Origin: Megasphaera micronuciformis F0359
GTDB lineage: Bacteria > Bacillota > Negativicutes > Veillonellales > Megasphaeraceae
NCBI RefSeq assembly: GCF_000165735.1
Contig: NZ_GL538208.1
Coordinates: 108,672-172,671, forward strand
DNA: 64,000 bases
Direction of reading: 5' to 3'
The translations under genes and the position numbers were made by a program. The notes beneath the pieces were generated by a model. It saw only the letters and a program-made list of their open reading frames with translations. It was not told the origin of the DNA and made no database searches. Shown here piece by piece: positions 1-8,584 of the stretch (positions within the stretch are counted from its first letter, which is position 1; each line of letters starts with the position of its first letter).

Positions 1-702
1 GATGCCTATTTGAGCGTTGCTGAAGCCTTGAGCCATGCGGGCATTGCTTATAAATCCAAGGTTAATATTCACTGGATCGACTCGGAAACGTTGGAAGGTG
101 ATGATGTCGATTTTGGTGCCGTATTTAAAGACATTGACGGCATTGTCGTTCCCGGCGGTTTCGGTGGACGCGGTGTAGAAGGCAAGGTAAGAACTATTCA
201 TTATGCCCGAGAACATAAGATACCCTTCCTGGGGTTGTGCCTGGGTATGCAATGTTCCGTCATGGAATATGCTCGCTATGTGTGCGGCATGCAGGGGGCC
301 ACTTCTTCAGAATTTAATGAAACGGCTGAATATCCGGTTATCGACTTGATGGCTGATCAGGTGGATGTATCTGAAAAAGGCGGTACTATGCGTCTCGGCC
401 TGTATCCTTGCAAGTTGCGTGAAGGGACAAAGGCTAAAGAAGTATATGGCGAAGATTTAATTTATGAACGCCATCGTCATCGTTGGGAATTCAATAATAA
501 ATACCGGAAAGAATTGACTGATGCGGGCCTGGTCATTTCCGGAACCTCGCCGGACGATCGGCTGGTGGAAATCGTTGAAGCTCCCGACCACCCCTGGTTT
601 GTTGGTTGCCAGTTCCATCCTGAGTTTAAGTCAAGGCCGACGAAGGCTCATCCGTTATTTAAAGGCTTAATTAAAACGGCATTGGAATTAAAAGAAAAAT
701 AA
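1..702 (+). CDS. pyrG: CTP synthase, C-terminal part (glutamine amidotransferase domain)
   Basis: Converts UTP to CTP using glutamine-derived ammonia (last step of de novo CTP synthesis, cytosolic). Only the 3' part is present: the reading frame is open from base 1, so the synthetase domain lies outside the window. The class I glutaminase triad is visible: nucleophile Cys at codon 80 of the fragment in GLCLGMQ, and the His/Glu pair in QFHPEF at codons 206 and 208. An [10 protein letters not shown] stretch and the VPGGFGGRG oxyanion strand also match PyrG. The internal TTG at base 10 is not the real start. A strong terminator follows directly. Confidence 0.97.
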   Translation, partial: DAYLSVAEALSHAGIAYKSKVNIHWIDSETLEGDDVDFGAVFKDIDGIVVPGGFGGRGVEGKVRTIHYAREHKIPFLGLCLGMQCSVMEYARYVCGMQGATSSEFNETAEYPVIDLMADQVDVSEKGGTMRLGLYPCKLREGTKAKEVYGEDLIYERHRHRWEFNNKYRKELTDAGLVISGTSPDDRLVEIVEAPDHPWFVGCQFHPEFKSRPTKAHPLFKGLIKTALELKEK

Positions 703-715
703 AATAAAAGAAAAT

Positions 716-759
716 AAAAGACTCGTTAGGAAGAGTGATTCTTTCCGGCGAGTCTTTTT
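716..759 (+). terminator. Rho-independent terminator of pyrG
   Basis: Inverted repeat AAAGACTCG / CGAGTCTTT with a long loop, followed by T5, 14 bases after the pyrG stop codon. Confidence 0.85.
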
Positions 760-958
760 GTCGTGTCGAAAAAAGTATACTTTAAGAATGATGTATGTGT
801 AAAACGGGATAAAAACTTATGCCGACATTTGTGGAGTGAAAAAGTATTCTTTTAATAAATAAAATATACTTTGAGAGTACATTTTAATACGTATTGATAG
901 CGTGTATCATAATGTATTTTTCTACACTCAAGAAGCGGGAAAGATTGGTAATTAGCCG

Positions 959-987
959 TTGAATAACGGATTTTATAATGCTATAAT
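959..987 (+). promoter_or_regulatory. Candidate sigma-A promoter for the rnf leader
   Basis: TTGAAT (959-964), a 17-base spacer and TATAAT (982-987) form a near-consensus promoter. The next gene is rnfC at 1341, so a transcript from here would carry about 345 bases of leader. No other promoter of this quality was seen before rnfC. Confidence 0.55.
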
Positions 988-1180
988 GTAAACGATTGAA
1001 AGGGCGAATTACCTCTTCAAACAAATGCGTGAGAATAGGTATGCGAAAAAGAAGTATAAGGTTGCCGAGTTGAAGGCTGACCGGATTTTTGAGCATTCTT
1101 TAATCATGCAAAGTGGAGAATATAAAACGCATGAATATACAAGTCGGCAGCGTTTTGAATTCTTCATACATGCGATATAC

Positions 1181-1291
1181 GGATAATAGCGGACGAAAGT
1201 CCGTCTGTTTGTGTGTTTATAAGGCTATGGCCTTATAAAACGGCGTTATCGGTTTGAAACGAAACAATTCGTTCCTGAAATTTTCTTCAGT
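1181..1291 (+). ncRNA. Structured leader RNA candidate upstream of rnfC
   Basis: Between pyrG and rnfC there is no convincing gene in about 580 bases, but this part is rich in perfect hairpins. GATAA (1182-1186) can pair with TTATC (1246-1250), enclosing a GAAA-capped 5-bp stem (CGGAC/GTCCG, 1190-1203) and a perfect 10-bp stem with a TATG loop (1216-1239). Two more stems follow: AACGAA/TTCGTT (1258-1273) and CTGAA/TTCAG (1275-1290). The arrangement resembles a three-way junction followed by expression-platform hairpins. I recognise no known riboswitch class in it; function is unknown. Confidence 0.4.
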
Positions 1292-1340
1292 CTTCATTAT
1301 TTTTCTATTACATAACTTATTTATAATGAGGTGATTTCAG

Positions 1341-2675
1341 ATGATGAAAAGCTTTATCGGCGGGGGTCATCCTGATGACGGCAAGGCCTATGCCAAGGAC
1401 AAAGCCATCGAGACCCCGGCACTGCCGGAACAAGTAGTCATCCCTATGAGTCAGCACTTCGGTGCTCCTTGTACGCCTACTGTTAAAGTAGGGGACCATG
1501 TAAAAAAAGGTCAATTAATAGGGACGAGTGATGCATTTTTGCATGCCGACATTCATGCATCCACATCCGGCGAAGTCGTTAAGGTAGCTCCCATGCCGCA
1601 TAACATGATGGTTACGTGCATGGCTGTCGTAATCAAGGCTGACGGCCTTGATGAATGGGCGGACGGGTTGCCTGATGAAAAAGATTGGAAAGAACTTGAC
1701 AAGGCACAAATCGTTGAACGTATTAAACAAGCCGGCGTCGTCGGTTGCGGCGGTGCTACCTTCCCGGCTCATGTCAAGTTGGCTCCCAACAAGCCGGTAG
1801 ATACGTTTATTGTCAATGCGGCAGAATGCGAACCGTATTTGACTTGTGACTATCGTTTAATGCTTGAAGAAGCGGATAAGTTGGTAACGGGTGTTCAAAT
1901 CTGTATGAAGGCTTTGGGGGTTTCCAAAGGCTACATCGGCATTGAAGATAACAAACCCGAAGCTGTCAGCAAGCTGAAAGAAGCGTTCAAGAACGTTCCG
2001 GAAGTATCTGTCGAAGCGTTGCCGACCAAGTACCCTCAAGGTGCTGAAAAGATGCTTATTAAAGCTGTTACGGACCGCGAAGTGCAGCCCGGCGGATTGC
2101 CTATGGATGTAGGTTGCGTCGTTTCCAATGTCGGTACGGTTATAGCTATTACCGATGCCGTATGTCACGGTATTCCGTTTATTGAACGCGTAACAACGGT
2201 TACGGGTGATTGCATTAAAGAACCGAAGAACCTGCGCTTGCGTATCGGTACATCTTTCCAATATGCAGTCGATTATTGCGGCGGCTTTTCAGCTCAGCCC
2301 GATCGTGTAATTGCAGGCGGTCCTATGATGGGTCTTGCACAATTCCAACTTGACGTATCTGTTGCTAAGGGCGTATCCGGAATTTTGGCACTGTCTCCTG
2401 AAAAGTGTCAGGTAGGTGTCGAAGATCCCTGCATTCGTTGCGGTCGTTGTGTAGATGCTTGTCCTATGGGTTTGATTCCCAGTCAGCTCAGTATTTTGTC
2501 TCATTGCGAAGCATGGGATAAATGCATGGAATACGGTGTTATGAACTGCGTTGAATGCGGCAGTTGCGTATATGTATGTCCTGCTAAACGCAATATTGTT
2601 CAGTACATCAGAAATGCCAAAGCTCAGGTAAAAGCACAGCAACAAGCTGCTAAAGCGAAAGCGGAAGCCAAATAG
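1341..2675 (+). CDS. rnfC: Rnf electron transport complex subunit C
   Basis: Peripheral NADH-side subunit of the ion-translocating ferredoxin:NAD+ oxidoreductase. 444 aa. The start is supported by GAGGTGA at 1328-1334. The N-terminal part matches the RnfC barrel-sandwich region and the middle holds the NADH/FMN-binding fold (GCGGATFPAHVKL region). Two ferredoxin-like clusters lie at about residues 363-374 (CIRCGRCVDACP) and 403-413 (CVECGSCVYVCP). The tail is Lys/Ala/Gln rich, as usual in this subunit. It is the first gene of a seven-gene operon in the Clostridia-type order C-D-G-E-A-B. Confidence 0.96.
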   Translation: MMKSFIGGGHPDDGKAYAKDKAIETPALPEQVVIPMSQHFGAPCTPTVKVGDHVKKGQLIGTSDAFLHADIHASTSGEVVKVAPMPHNMMVTCMAVVIKADGLDEWADGLPDEKDWKELDKAQIVERIKQAGVVGCGGATFPAHVKLAPNKPVDTFIVNAAECEPYLTCDYRLMLEEADKLVTGVQICMKALGVSKGYIGIEDNKPEAVSKLKEAFKNVPEVSVEALPTKYPQGAEKMLIKAVTDREVQPGGLPMDVGCVVSNVGTVIAITDAVCHGIPFIERVTTVTGDCIKEPKNLRLRIGTSFQYAVDYCGGFSAQPDRVIAGGPMMGLAQFQLDVSVAKGVSGILALSPEKCQVGVEDPCIRCGRCVDACPMGLIPSQLSILSHCEAWDKCMEYGVMNCVECGSCVYVCPAKRNIVQYIRNAKAQVKAQQQAAKAKAEAK

Positions 2676-2706
2676 GCTAAGTCTTTAATGGAAGAAGGGA
2701 TAAATT

Positions 2707-3741
2707 ATGGAAAAGAGTGCACAAGAAGTAGTTCTTACTGTGTCCTCCTCACCGCATGTCCGTTGTAACGAATCCATCCCCAAAATTATGTGGACTGTTG
2801 TGGCAACGCTTGTACCGGCCGCAGCTTTCGGTGTATATTACTTCGGATTTAATGCACTACTTAATATTATAGTATCTATCGTATCGGCCGTTTTCTTCGA
2901 ATGGGCTTGGGAAAAGTTCATGCATAAGAAAATTACGATTAATGACGGCAGTGCCGTTATTACCGGTCTTTTGTTGGCAATGTGCTGTTCACCGATCTTA
3001 CCGTGGTGGATGTGCATCGTCGGGTCCTTTATTGCCATCGTAGTTTGTAAGCAAGCTATGGGCGGTTTGGGATACAATCTGTTTAACCCCGCACATGTAG
3101 GCCGCGCAGGGCTCATGGTTTCCTGGCCTGTAGCTATGACGACATGGACGCAGGTAAACGGCAGTGTTATTGACGGCGTAGCCGGTGCTACTCCTTTGAA
3201 TGTGTTGAAACAGAGTGGCTATGATGCTTTACTTCAACTCTTTAACAATGACCCCATGACCATGTATCAAAACATGTTCCTCGGGTTCCGTAACGGTTCT
3301 ATGGGTGAAACGTCGACGGTGCTTTTGATTCTCGGCGGGTTATTCCTCATGTATAAGGGCTATGTCAAGTGGCAGGCAACGGTTGCTATGATTGCAACTG
3401 TCGGAATTTTGATGTGGGTCTTCGGTGGTGCCGTAGGCGCTCATGCAACAGGCGGCCTTTTTACGGGCGATCCTATTTTCCACATGATGGCCGGCGGTTT
3501 GATTATCGGTGCTTTCTTCATGTCCACTGATATGGTAACGGCCCCGATTACCTTGAAAGGTCAATTGATTTTTGCTGTCGGTGCAGGCGTACTTACCGTA
3601 TTGATTCGTCTCCTCGGCGGTTATCCTGAAGGGGTTTGTTACTCCATCCTCTTAATGAATGCCGTAACTCCCTTAATCGACCTTACAGTAAAACCGAGAA
3701 TTTTCGGCTCTGTAAAGGTCAAGGCAAAGGAGGCTGAATAA
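2707..3741 (+). CDS. rnfD: Rnf complex subunit D, flavinylated membrane protein
   Basis: Integral membrane subunit (344 aa, about 9-10 hydrophobic segments) of the Rnf complex, homologous to NqrB. The covalent FMN attachment motif GATPL is present, with the modified Thr expected at residue 162. It lies 31 bases after rnfC, and rnfG starts 1 base after its stop, so expression is probably coupled. ApbE, the enzyme that attaches the flavin, is encoded at the end of the same operon. Confidence 0.96.
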   Translation: MEKSAQEVVLTVSSSPHVRCNESIPKIMWTVVATLVPAAAFGVYYFGFNALLNIIVSIVSAVFFEWAWEKFMHKKITINDGSAVITGLLLAMCCSPILPWWMCIVGSFIAIVVCKQAMGGLGYNLFNPAHVGRAGLMVSWPVAMTTWTQVNGSVIDGVAGATPLNVLKQSGYDALLQLFNNDPMTMYQNMFLGFRNGSMGETSTVLLILGGLFLMYKGYVKWQATVAMIATVGILMWVFGGAVGAHATGGLFTGDPIFHMMAGGLIIGAFFMSTDMVTAPITLKGQLIFAVGAGVLTVLIRLLGGYPEGVCYSILLMNAVTPLIDLTVKPRIFGSVKVKAKEAE

Positions 3742-3742
3742 G

Positions 3743-4294
3743 ATGTCGGAATCAACGGAAAATAACATTTTTAAAATTGCTCTCAATCTTATCCTCACTT
3801 GCTTGGTATCCGGTCTCATCATCGGCTGTGTATATTATATAACCGGCCCGATTGCTAAAGTTAAAGCGGAACAAATGAAACAGGACTCCATGAAAGCCCT
3901 CGTTCCCGATGCGGAAAAGTTTGCCGAAGTACCCGGCGAAAAAGATACGTATTTTGCCCAAAAAGACGGCAAAACGATTGCTTATGTTATTCCGACGGAA
4001 CCTAAGGGTTACGGCGGACCCATTAAATTGTTGACGGCTGTTTCGTTGGACGGCTCCGTTATGGACTATACAATGCTTGAACATAACGAAACTCCGGGCT
4101 TGGGCGATAATGCTTCAAAACCCAAATTCCGCGGCCAGTTCAAGGGTAAGAAACTGGACCACTTGGAAGTTACTAAAGACCCGAGCAAGACGGACCTCAT
4201 CCAAGCTATGACCGGTGCAACCATTTCTTCCCGTGCAGTTACTCGCGGCGTAAAAGAAGCTGTTGAAAAGGCCGCACAGTTAGGGGGTCACTAA
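3743..4294 (+). CDS. rnfG: Rnf complex subunit G, covalent FMN subunit
   Basis: Single-span membrane-anchored flavoprotein (183 aa) homologous to NqrC. The N-terminal hydrophobic segment (about residues 10-32) anchors an external FMN-binding domain. The flavinylation motif MTGATISS is at residues 156-163, with Thr160 the expected phosphoester-linked residue. The motif NETPGLGD (about 115-122) is typical of the FMN_bind fold. Confidence 0.95.
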   Translation: MSESTENNIFKIALNLILTCLVSGLIIGCVYYITGPIAKVKAEQMKQDSMKALVPDAEKFAEVPGEKDTYFAQKDGKTIAYVIPTEPKGYGGPIKLLTAVSLDGSVMDYTMLEHNETPGLGDNASKPKFRGQFKGKKLDHLEVTKDPSKTDLIQAMTGATISSRAVTRGVKEAVEKAAQLGGH

Positions 4295-4296
4295 TC

Positions 4297-4929
4297 ATGA
4301 GTTTATGGAAAATATTCAGTAGAGGCATTATCGAAGAAAACCCGTACTTCGTATTAGCTCTGAGCTTGTGCCCCGGTCTTGCCGTAACGACGAGCGTTAT
4401 TAACGGTTTGACCATGGGTCTTACGGTTTGGTTCGTTATTACTTGTAACAACGTAGTCGTTTCTATTATTCGTAAGACGATTAATAAAAAGGTTCGTGTA
4501 CCTGTATACATCACTTGTATCGCAACAATCGTTACTTGTGTACAGCTGTTCCTCCAAGCCTTTGCTCCCGATTTGTATAAGGCGTTGGGTGTATATCTTG
4601 ACTTGGTTGTCGTATTCGCAATCATCTTGGCTCGTGCCGAATCGGTTGCTTCTAAAAACGGCATTGTCGTATCTTTCCTCGACGGTATGGGCATGGGATT
4701 CGGCTTTACAGTAGCAATGTTCCTCATTTCCTTCGTTCGTGAAATTCTCGGCAACGGTTCGCTCTTCGGCATTCCTGTTTTCGGAGATTGGTATCAACCG
4801 GCTCTGATTATGGCTTTACCGCCCGGAGCCTTCATGTTGATCGGTTTTATTATGGCCGGTTTCAAAGTTTGGAACCAGAAACGAGAAAAAGCACGCTTGC
4901 TGAAAGAACTTGAAGGGAGTGAAGCATAA
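4297..4929 (+). CDS. rnfE: Rnf complex subunit E
   Basis: Polytopic membrane subunit (210 aa) of the RnfA/RnfE (NqrD/NqrE) family that forms the ion-conducting pair and holds a membrane Fe-S centre. It starts 2 bases after the rnfG stop. Family landmarks include LCPGLAVT near residue 27, ARAESVASKNG in the middle and FVREILGNGSLFG near residue 148. The stop codon overlaps the rnfA start by one base (TAATG). Confidence 0.95.
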   Translation: MSLWKIFSRGIIEENPYFVLALSLCPGLAVTTSVINGLTMGLTVWFVITCNNVVVSIIRKTINKKVRVPVYITCIATIVTCVQLFLQAFAPDLYKALGVYLDLVVVFAIILARAESVASKNGIVVSFLDGMGMGFGFTVAMFLISFVREILGNGSLFGIPVFGDWYQPALIMALPPGAFMLIGFIMAGFKVWNQKREKARLLKELEGSEA

Positions 4930-5504
4930 TGGGTGAATACTTTACGCTGTTCATCGGTGCTGTTTTAATTAACAACTTCGTATTGACCAAGTTCTTGGGC
5001 TTGTGTATTTTCTTCGGCGTTTCTAAGAACCTTAATGCTTCTATCGGCATGGGTTTCGCTGTAACTTCCGTTATTACGCTGAGCACCATTTTGGCTTGGT
5101 TGGTATATAACTTTGTCCTCGTACCGCTCGACCTTACGTTCTTGCGGACTATTACATTCGTTGTCTTGATAGCCAGCTTCGTACAGTTGTTGGAAATTAT
5201 CATCAAGAAGGAATCGCCTACGTTGTATAACATGTGGGGGATTTACCTCATGCTTATCGCTACGAACTGTATCGTTTTGTCCGTCCCCGTATTGAGTGTA
5301 ACGAACAATTACAACTTTATTGAAAACATTGTCTTTGCCGTCGGTTCCGGTATCGGTTTTGCTTTGGCGTTGATCCTCATGGCCAGCGCTCGTGAAAAAC
5401 TCGACTTTGCCGATGTGCCTGCAGCTATGAAGGGCACTCCGATCGCATTCGTTGTAGCCGGTATGTTATCCTTGGCCTTCCTCGGATTCTCCGGTATGTT
5501 ATAG
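4929..5504 (+). CDS. rnfA: Rnf complex subunit A
   Basis: Six-span membrane subunit (191 aa), inverted-topology partner of RnfE. The N-terminal NNFVLTKFLGLCIFFG segment is the conserved RnfA signature carrying a cluster-ligating Cys, and the central NCIVLSVPVL region carries the second. The start overlaps the rnfE stop (TAATG), implying translational coupling. Confidence 0.96.
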   Translation: MGEYFTLFIGAVLINNFVLTKFLGLCIFFGVSKNLNASIGMGFAVTSVITLSTILAWLVYNFVLVPLDLTFLRTITFVVLIASFVQLLEIIIKKESPTLYNMWGIYLMLIATNCIVLSVPVLSVTNNYNFIENIVFAVGSGIGFALALILMASAREKLDFADVPAAMKGTPIAFVVAGMLSLAFLGFSGML

Positions 5505-5525
5505 GATAAGAGGTGACATAAGATT

Positions 5526-6383
5526 ATGAATGAAACCTTATTTATATCTATCATGGCCGTAGTTATTATGGTCTGCGTAGGTACCGTATTCGGTTTCGTC
5601 TTGGCAACGGCGGATAAGAAGTTTGCTATGGACGAAAATCCTTTGATTGGTGAAGTTAAAGAAGCTCTGCCTCAAGGTCAGTGCGGTGCTTGCGGTTATG
5701 CAGGTTGTGCCAAATATGCCGAAGCGGTTGTAAACGATCCTGATGTTCCGCCCAATCTCTGCGTTCCCGGTAAAGCGGCAGTTGCTGAAGAAGTGGCTAT
5801 GCTTACCGGTAAGGTAGCAGAAGCTGCGGAAGCTAAGTTTGCACATGTTAAATGCCGTGGCGGTATCGGTATTGCCAAGATGGCATACGAATACAAGGGC
5901 GTTATGGACTGTGCAGCTGCTAAGCAGATTCAGCAGGGGCCTAAATCCTGTAAGTTCGGTTGCTTGGGTTTCGGTAACTGTGTTCGCAATTGCCCCTTCA
6001 ATGCAATGACTATGGGTACGAACGGATTACCTCAAGTAAATAAGGTGCTTTGCACCGGTTGCGGTAAATGCGCAAGCGTTTGCCCGAATCACGTTATCGA
6101 ATTGTTACCTGTAAGTGCAAAAGTCAGCGTAAGTTGCAGCTCCAAAGAAGCCGGGGCAGTTGCTAAAAAATCTTGCTCGGCTGCATGTATCGGTTGCGGA
6201 CTTTGTGTACGTAATTGCTCGCATGAAGGCGGCGTACAGGTAATCGATCACTTGGCAGTGGTAAATCCCGAAATTTGCCATGCTTGTGAAGATCCCACTT
6301 GTGTAACTAAGTGCCCGACCAAGGCTATTGCAGCATATGTAAAAGCGGCAAAAGCTGAAGTTGAAGAAGCAAAGATAGGATAA
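5526..6383 (+). CDS. rnfB: Rnf complex subunit B, ferredoxin-oxidising Fe-S protein
   Basis: Entry point for electrons from reduced ferredoxin (285 aa). An N-terminal membrane helix (about residues 5-27) is followed by the four-Cys motif QGQCGACGYAGC (about 50-61). Ferredoxin-type clusters follow: CTGCGKCASVCP, CIGCGLCVRNC and a C-terminal CHACEDPTCVTKCP. It closes the membrane complex cistrons; apbE begins 7 bases later. Confidence 0.96.
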   Translation: MNETLFISIMAVVIMVCVGTVFGFVLATADKKFAMDENPLIGEVKEALPQGQCGACGYAGCAKYAEAVVNDPDVPPNLCVPGKAAVAEEVAMLTGKVAEAAEAKFAHVKCRGGIGIAKMAYEYKGVMDCAAAKQIQQGPKSCKFGCLGFGNCVRNCPFNAMTMGTNGLPQVNKVLCTGCGKCASVCPNHVIELLPVSAKVSVSCSSKEAGAVAKKSCSAACIGCGLCVRNCSHEGGVQVIDHLAVVNPEICHACEDPTCVTKCPTKAIAAYVKAAKAEVEEAKIG

Positions 6384-6390
6384 TAGTGTT

Positions 6391-7452
6391 ATGAACGGAA
6401 GAAGATATACGACCATAATAGCCGTAGTCTCCCTTCTCGTTCTGTCGTTGGTCTGCTCCGGATGCCTTTCGCGTTCGGAGCAGTCTTACGATAAGAACGG
6501 AGTAGCCATGGATACGACGATATCCTTAAAGGCGACGGGACCGGAAGCAAAGGAAGCGGTTGAGGAAAGTTTTGCCCGAATCCAGGAATTGGACCGGCTG
6601 GCCAGTGCACAGCGTCCGGATAGCGATTTGGGGAAATTGAAAGCGGCGGCGGGAAAGGACTATGTACAAGTGGATCCTGCCGTGTATGAAATGATTGATT
6701 TTGCAAAAACTTACTCTGAAAAATCACAAGGTGCTTGGGATATTACCACAGGAGTCATAACGGACTTGTGGGGAATCGGGACGGATAATCAGCGGATTCC
6801 TTCGGATGAGGAAATTGCAGCTGCCGAAAGCCTTGTTAACTATAAGGATATACTGCTGCGGCCTGAAGATCACAGTGTGAAACTTGCCAAAGCGGGTATG
6901 AGTATTGATTTGGGCGGCATTGCCAAAGGCTATGCCGTTGATGAAGTACGGGCTATTTTTGCCAAACATCATATTGAAAACGGTTTGATTAATCTCGGTG
7001 CCAGTTCCATGTATGCCTTAGGTTCCAACGCTAAAGGCGGCCCCTGGCGCATCGGCATTAAGCATCCGCGTAATGATGATAAAGACACATACTTGGGTAT
7101 TGTAGCCGTAAGTAATGAAAATATTTCCACGTCGGGAGACTATGAACGATTTTTTGAAGAAAACGGTGTGCGGTACCATCATATTTTCGATCCTAAAACA
7201 GGTCGACCGGCTCGTAGCGGTGTGATGAGTGATTCCGTTCTGGTAGATTCGTCCATTGAACATGGCGGGATGTTGGGGGATATGCTGACGACCATTTTGT
7301 TTGTCCTTGGGCCTGAACGGGGAATGGAATTTGCTCATTCCGTAAACGGTGTGGAAGCCATGATTACGACAACTGATGGAAAGATATACATGACAGACGG
7401 ATTTAAGTCTCATTTTTCCGACTTAAACAGTGATTTTAAGCTAATGCCCTAA
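6391..7452 (+). CDS. apbE: FAD:protein FMN transferase (Rnf flavin-loading lipoprotein)
   Basis: Transfers FMN from FAD to Thr residues of exported or membrane proteins; RnfD and RnfG in the same operon are the obvious substrates. 353 aa. The N-terminus is a lipoprotein signal (hydrophobic stretch then VCSGC, lipobox Cys about residue 24). Family motifs are visible: SLGLxAT-like DTTISLKATG, the GGIAKGYAVD FAD-binding motif, STSGDYERFF and HHIFDPKTGRPA. It starts 7 bases after rnfB. No convincing terminator follows, only a short AACC/GGTT repeat near 7451. Confidence 0.95.
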   Translation: MNGRRYTTIIAVVSLLVLSLVCSGCLSRSEQSYDKNGVAMDTTISLKATGPEAKEAVEESFARIQELDRLASAQRPDSDLGKLKAAAGKDYVQVDPAVYEMIDFAKTYSEKSQGAWDITTGVITDLWGIGTDNQRIPSDEEIAAAESLVNYKDILLRPEDHSVKLAKAGMSIDLGGIAKGYAVDEVRAIFAKHHIENGLINLGASSMYALGSNAKGGPWRIGIKHPRNDDKDTYLGIVAVSNENISTSGDYERFFEENGVRYHHIFDPKTGRPARSGVMSDSVLVDSSIEHGGMLGDMLTTILFVLGPERGMEFAHSVNGVEAMITTTDGKIYMTDGFKSHFSDLNSDFKLMP

Positions 7453-7505
7453 CCTTTTTTCGGTTATGGAAATCGGGTGAAAACATAAGATTTTTGCATT
7501 TTGTA

Positions 7506-7534
7506 TTTACTTTTTTTTCATTTTATAAGATAAT
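7506..7534 (+). promoter_or_regulatory. Candidate promoter of the Lrp-type regulator
   Basis: TTTACT (7506-7511), 17-base T-rich spacer, GATAAT (7529-7534), about 43 bases before the start codon. Confidence 0.4.
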
Positions 7535-7576
7535 GGAATAAAGTATACGAAATATTTCACAAAGGGCGGTAGGCAT

Positions 7577-8017
7577 ATGGATCATATTGATGAGAATATT
7601 TTGGAGTTGCTGAAAAAAAACGGTAAGGTTTCGGCGACGGATATCAGTAAGGTCGTAGGATTGTCAATTCCGGCTGTGGCCGAAAGAATACGTAAGATGG
7701 AACACAACGGAATAATTGAAGGATACGGTGTTAAATTAAGTCGTCGCAAGACGGGGTATAATGTAACTGCGTTTATTATGGTTACTGTAGAGCGTACTTC
7801 GACAGATGACGAGTTCAGAAAGCGTATTTTAACCTTTGACGAGGTTTTGGAATGTCACCACATTGTAGGAGCTTTCGATTACATATTGAAAGTTCTGGTT
7901 AAGACACCTGATGAGTTGGAACAGTTCATTATGAGAGAGTTGAACGAAATTCCGACGGTAACAATGACTCAAACCTTCTTGTGTCTTTCTACCTTGAAAG
8001 AAGAATGGAATATCTGA
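7577..8017 (+). CDS. Lrp/AsnC family transcriptional regulator
   Basis: DNA-binding regulator, usually sensing an amino acid (146 aa, normal family length). The N-terminal winged helix-turn-helix covers about residues 1-60 (DENILELLKKNGKVSATDIS, then LSIPAVAERIRKMEHNGII). The C-terminal part is the RAM/AsnC effector domain (about 65-140; VLECHHIVGAFDYILKV). AAAGGGCGG before the ATG is a plausible ribosome site. It is monocistronic: its own promoter and a perfect terminator bracket it. The target genes cannot be read from the sequence. Confidence 0.92.
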   Translation: MDHIDENILELLKKNGKVSATDISKVVGLSIPAVAERIRKMEHNGIIEGYGVKLSRRKTGYNVTAFIMVTVERTSTDDEFRKRILTFDEVLECHHIVGAFDYILKVLVKTPDELEQFIMRELNEIPTVTMTQTFLCLSTLKEEWNI

Positions 8018-8019
8018 AA

Positions 8020-8052
8020 AAAAGGAGCTTCGCTAATGCGAAGCTCCTTTTG
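8020..8052 (+). terminator. Terminator of the Lrp-type gene, shared with the convergent gene
   Basis: Perfect 13-bp stem AAAGGAGCTTCGC / GCGAAGCTCCTTT (8021-8050) with a TAAT loop and T-run; symmetric enough to serve both convergent genes. Confidence 0.85.
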
Positions 8053-8060
8053 GTATATGG

Positions 8061-8492
8061 TTATTGAACGGATCCGTTCGGAGTAATGACACATGTCTTA
8101 ACTGAAAACATTTTTTGAGAGGTTGCGACGGCTTGTTCAACTGTTTTTTCTAAACGTTGACAGCAGGGAACACTCATACGGATGACGTTTACCGAGTGAA
8201 TGTCATTATTTTTTAAAATATTCGTCAGTTTTTCCATAGCGTTATCATCATTCAGTTTAGGACAGGTAATGATAAGAGTCTTGTCCTTTATAAAATCTTT
8301 ACCGAAATCGGCATAGGCATAAGCTGTGCAATCAGCAGCAATGAGTAAGTCCGCCCCGTTGAAAGCCGGTGATTCTTCAGGTACCAATTTCAACTGAATG
8401 GGCCAGTATGAAAGATGCGAGATATTTTCGTTATCTTGAAGAGATCTCATCATTCGGCCACCTGCCGGATTCATAAATATTTGTGTTTCCAT
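8061..8492 (-). CDS. Fe-S family protein lacking its ferredoxin domain
   Basis: 143 aa. It matches, from memory, the C-terminal domain of a family of about 220-aa anaerobe proteins with an N-terminal 2[4Fe-4S] ferredoxin followed by a domain with LSxWPxQLxLVP, LLIAADCxAxAYADF, CPKLDD and VPCCxxLE motifs. Here LSYWPIQLKLVPEE, DLLIAADCTAYAYADF, ITCPKLND and VPCCQRLE are all present, but no CxxCxxCxxxCP cluster precedes them and the start at METQIF follows a good AGGAGG site. Potential ligands are the remaining Cys residues. It is divergent from a Crp/Fnr regulator 92 bases away, an arrangement reminiscent of HcpR-type nitrosative-stress loci. The exact role is unknown. Confidence 0.7.
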   Translation of the reverse strand: METQIFMNPAGGRMMRSLQDNENISHLSYWPIQLKLVPEESPAFNGADLLIAADCTAYAYADFGKDFIKDKTLIITCPKLNDDNAMEKLTNILKNNDIHSVNVIRMSVPCCQRLEKTVEQAVATSQKMFSVKTCVITPNGSVQ

Positions 8493-8584
8493 GACGTGCC
8501 TCCTTAAAGATCTGTTTTATTTCTGGACATAGTATAGTAGAATAAACGTACCGAGTCTGTTGGAAATATAACTGAGGTGACAAC
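8493..8584. promoter_or_regulatory. Divergent intergenic regulatory region
   Basis: 92 bases between the divergent Fe-S family gene and the Crp/Fnr-type gene. It contains an imperfect inverted repeat (GTTTTATTTCT near 8513 and AGAATAAAC near 8540) and TATA-like hexamers on both strands. This is a plausible operator region for the regulator, but no clean Crp/Fnr palindrome is evident. Confidence 0.3.

Noticed and set aside
884..1096. 70-codon minus-strand frame in the rnf leader
   Set aside because: No RBS, not codon-like in composition, overlaps the candidate promoter.
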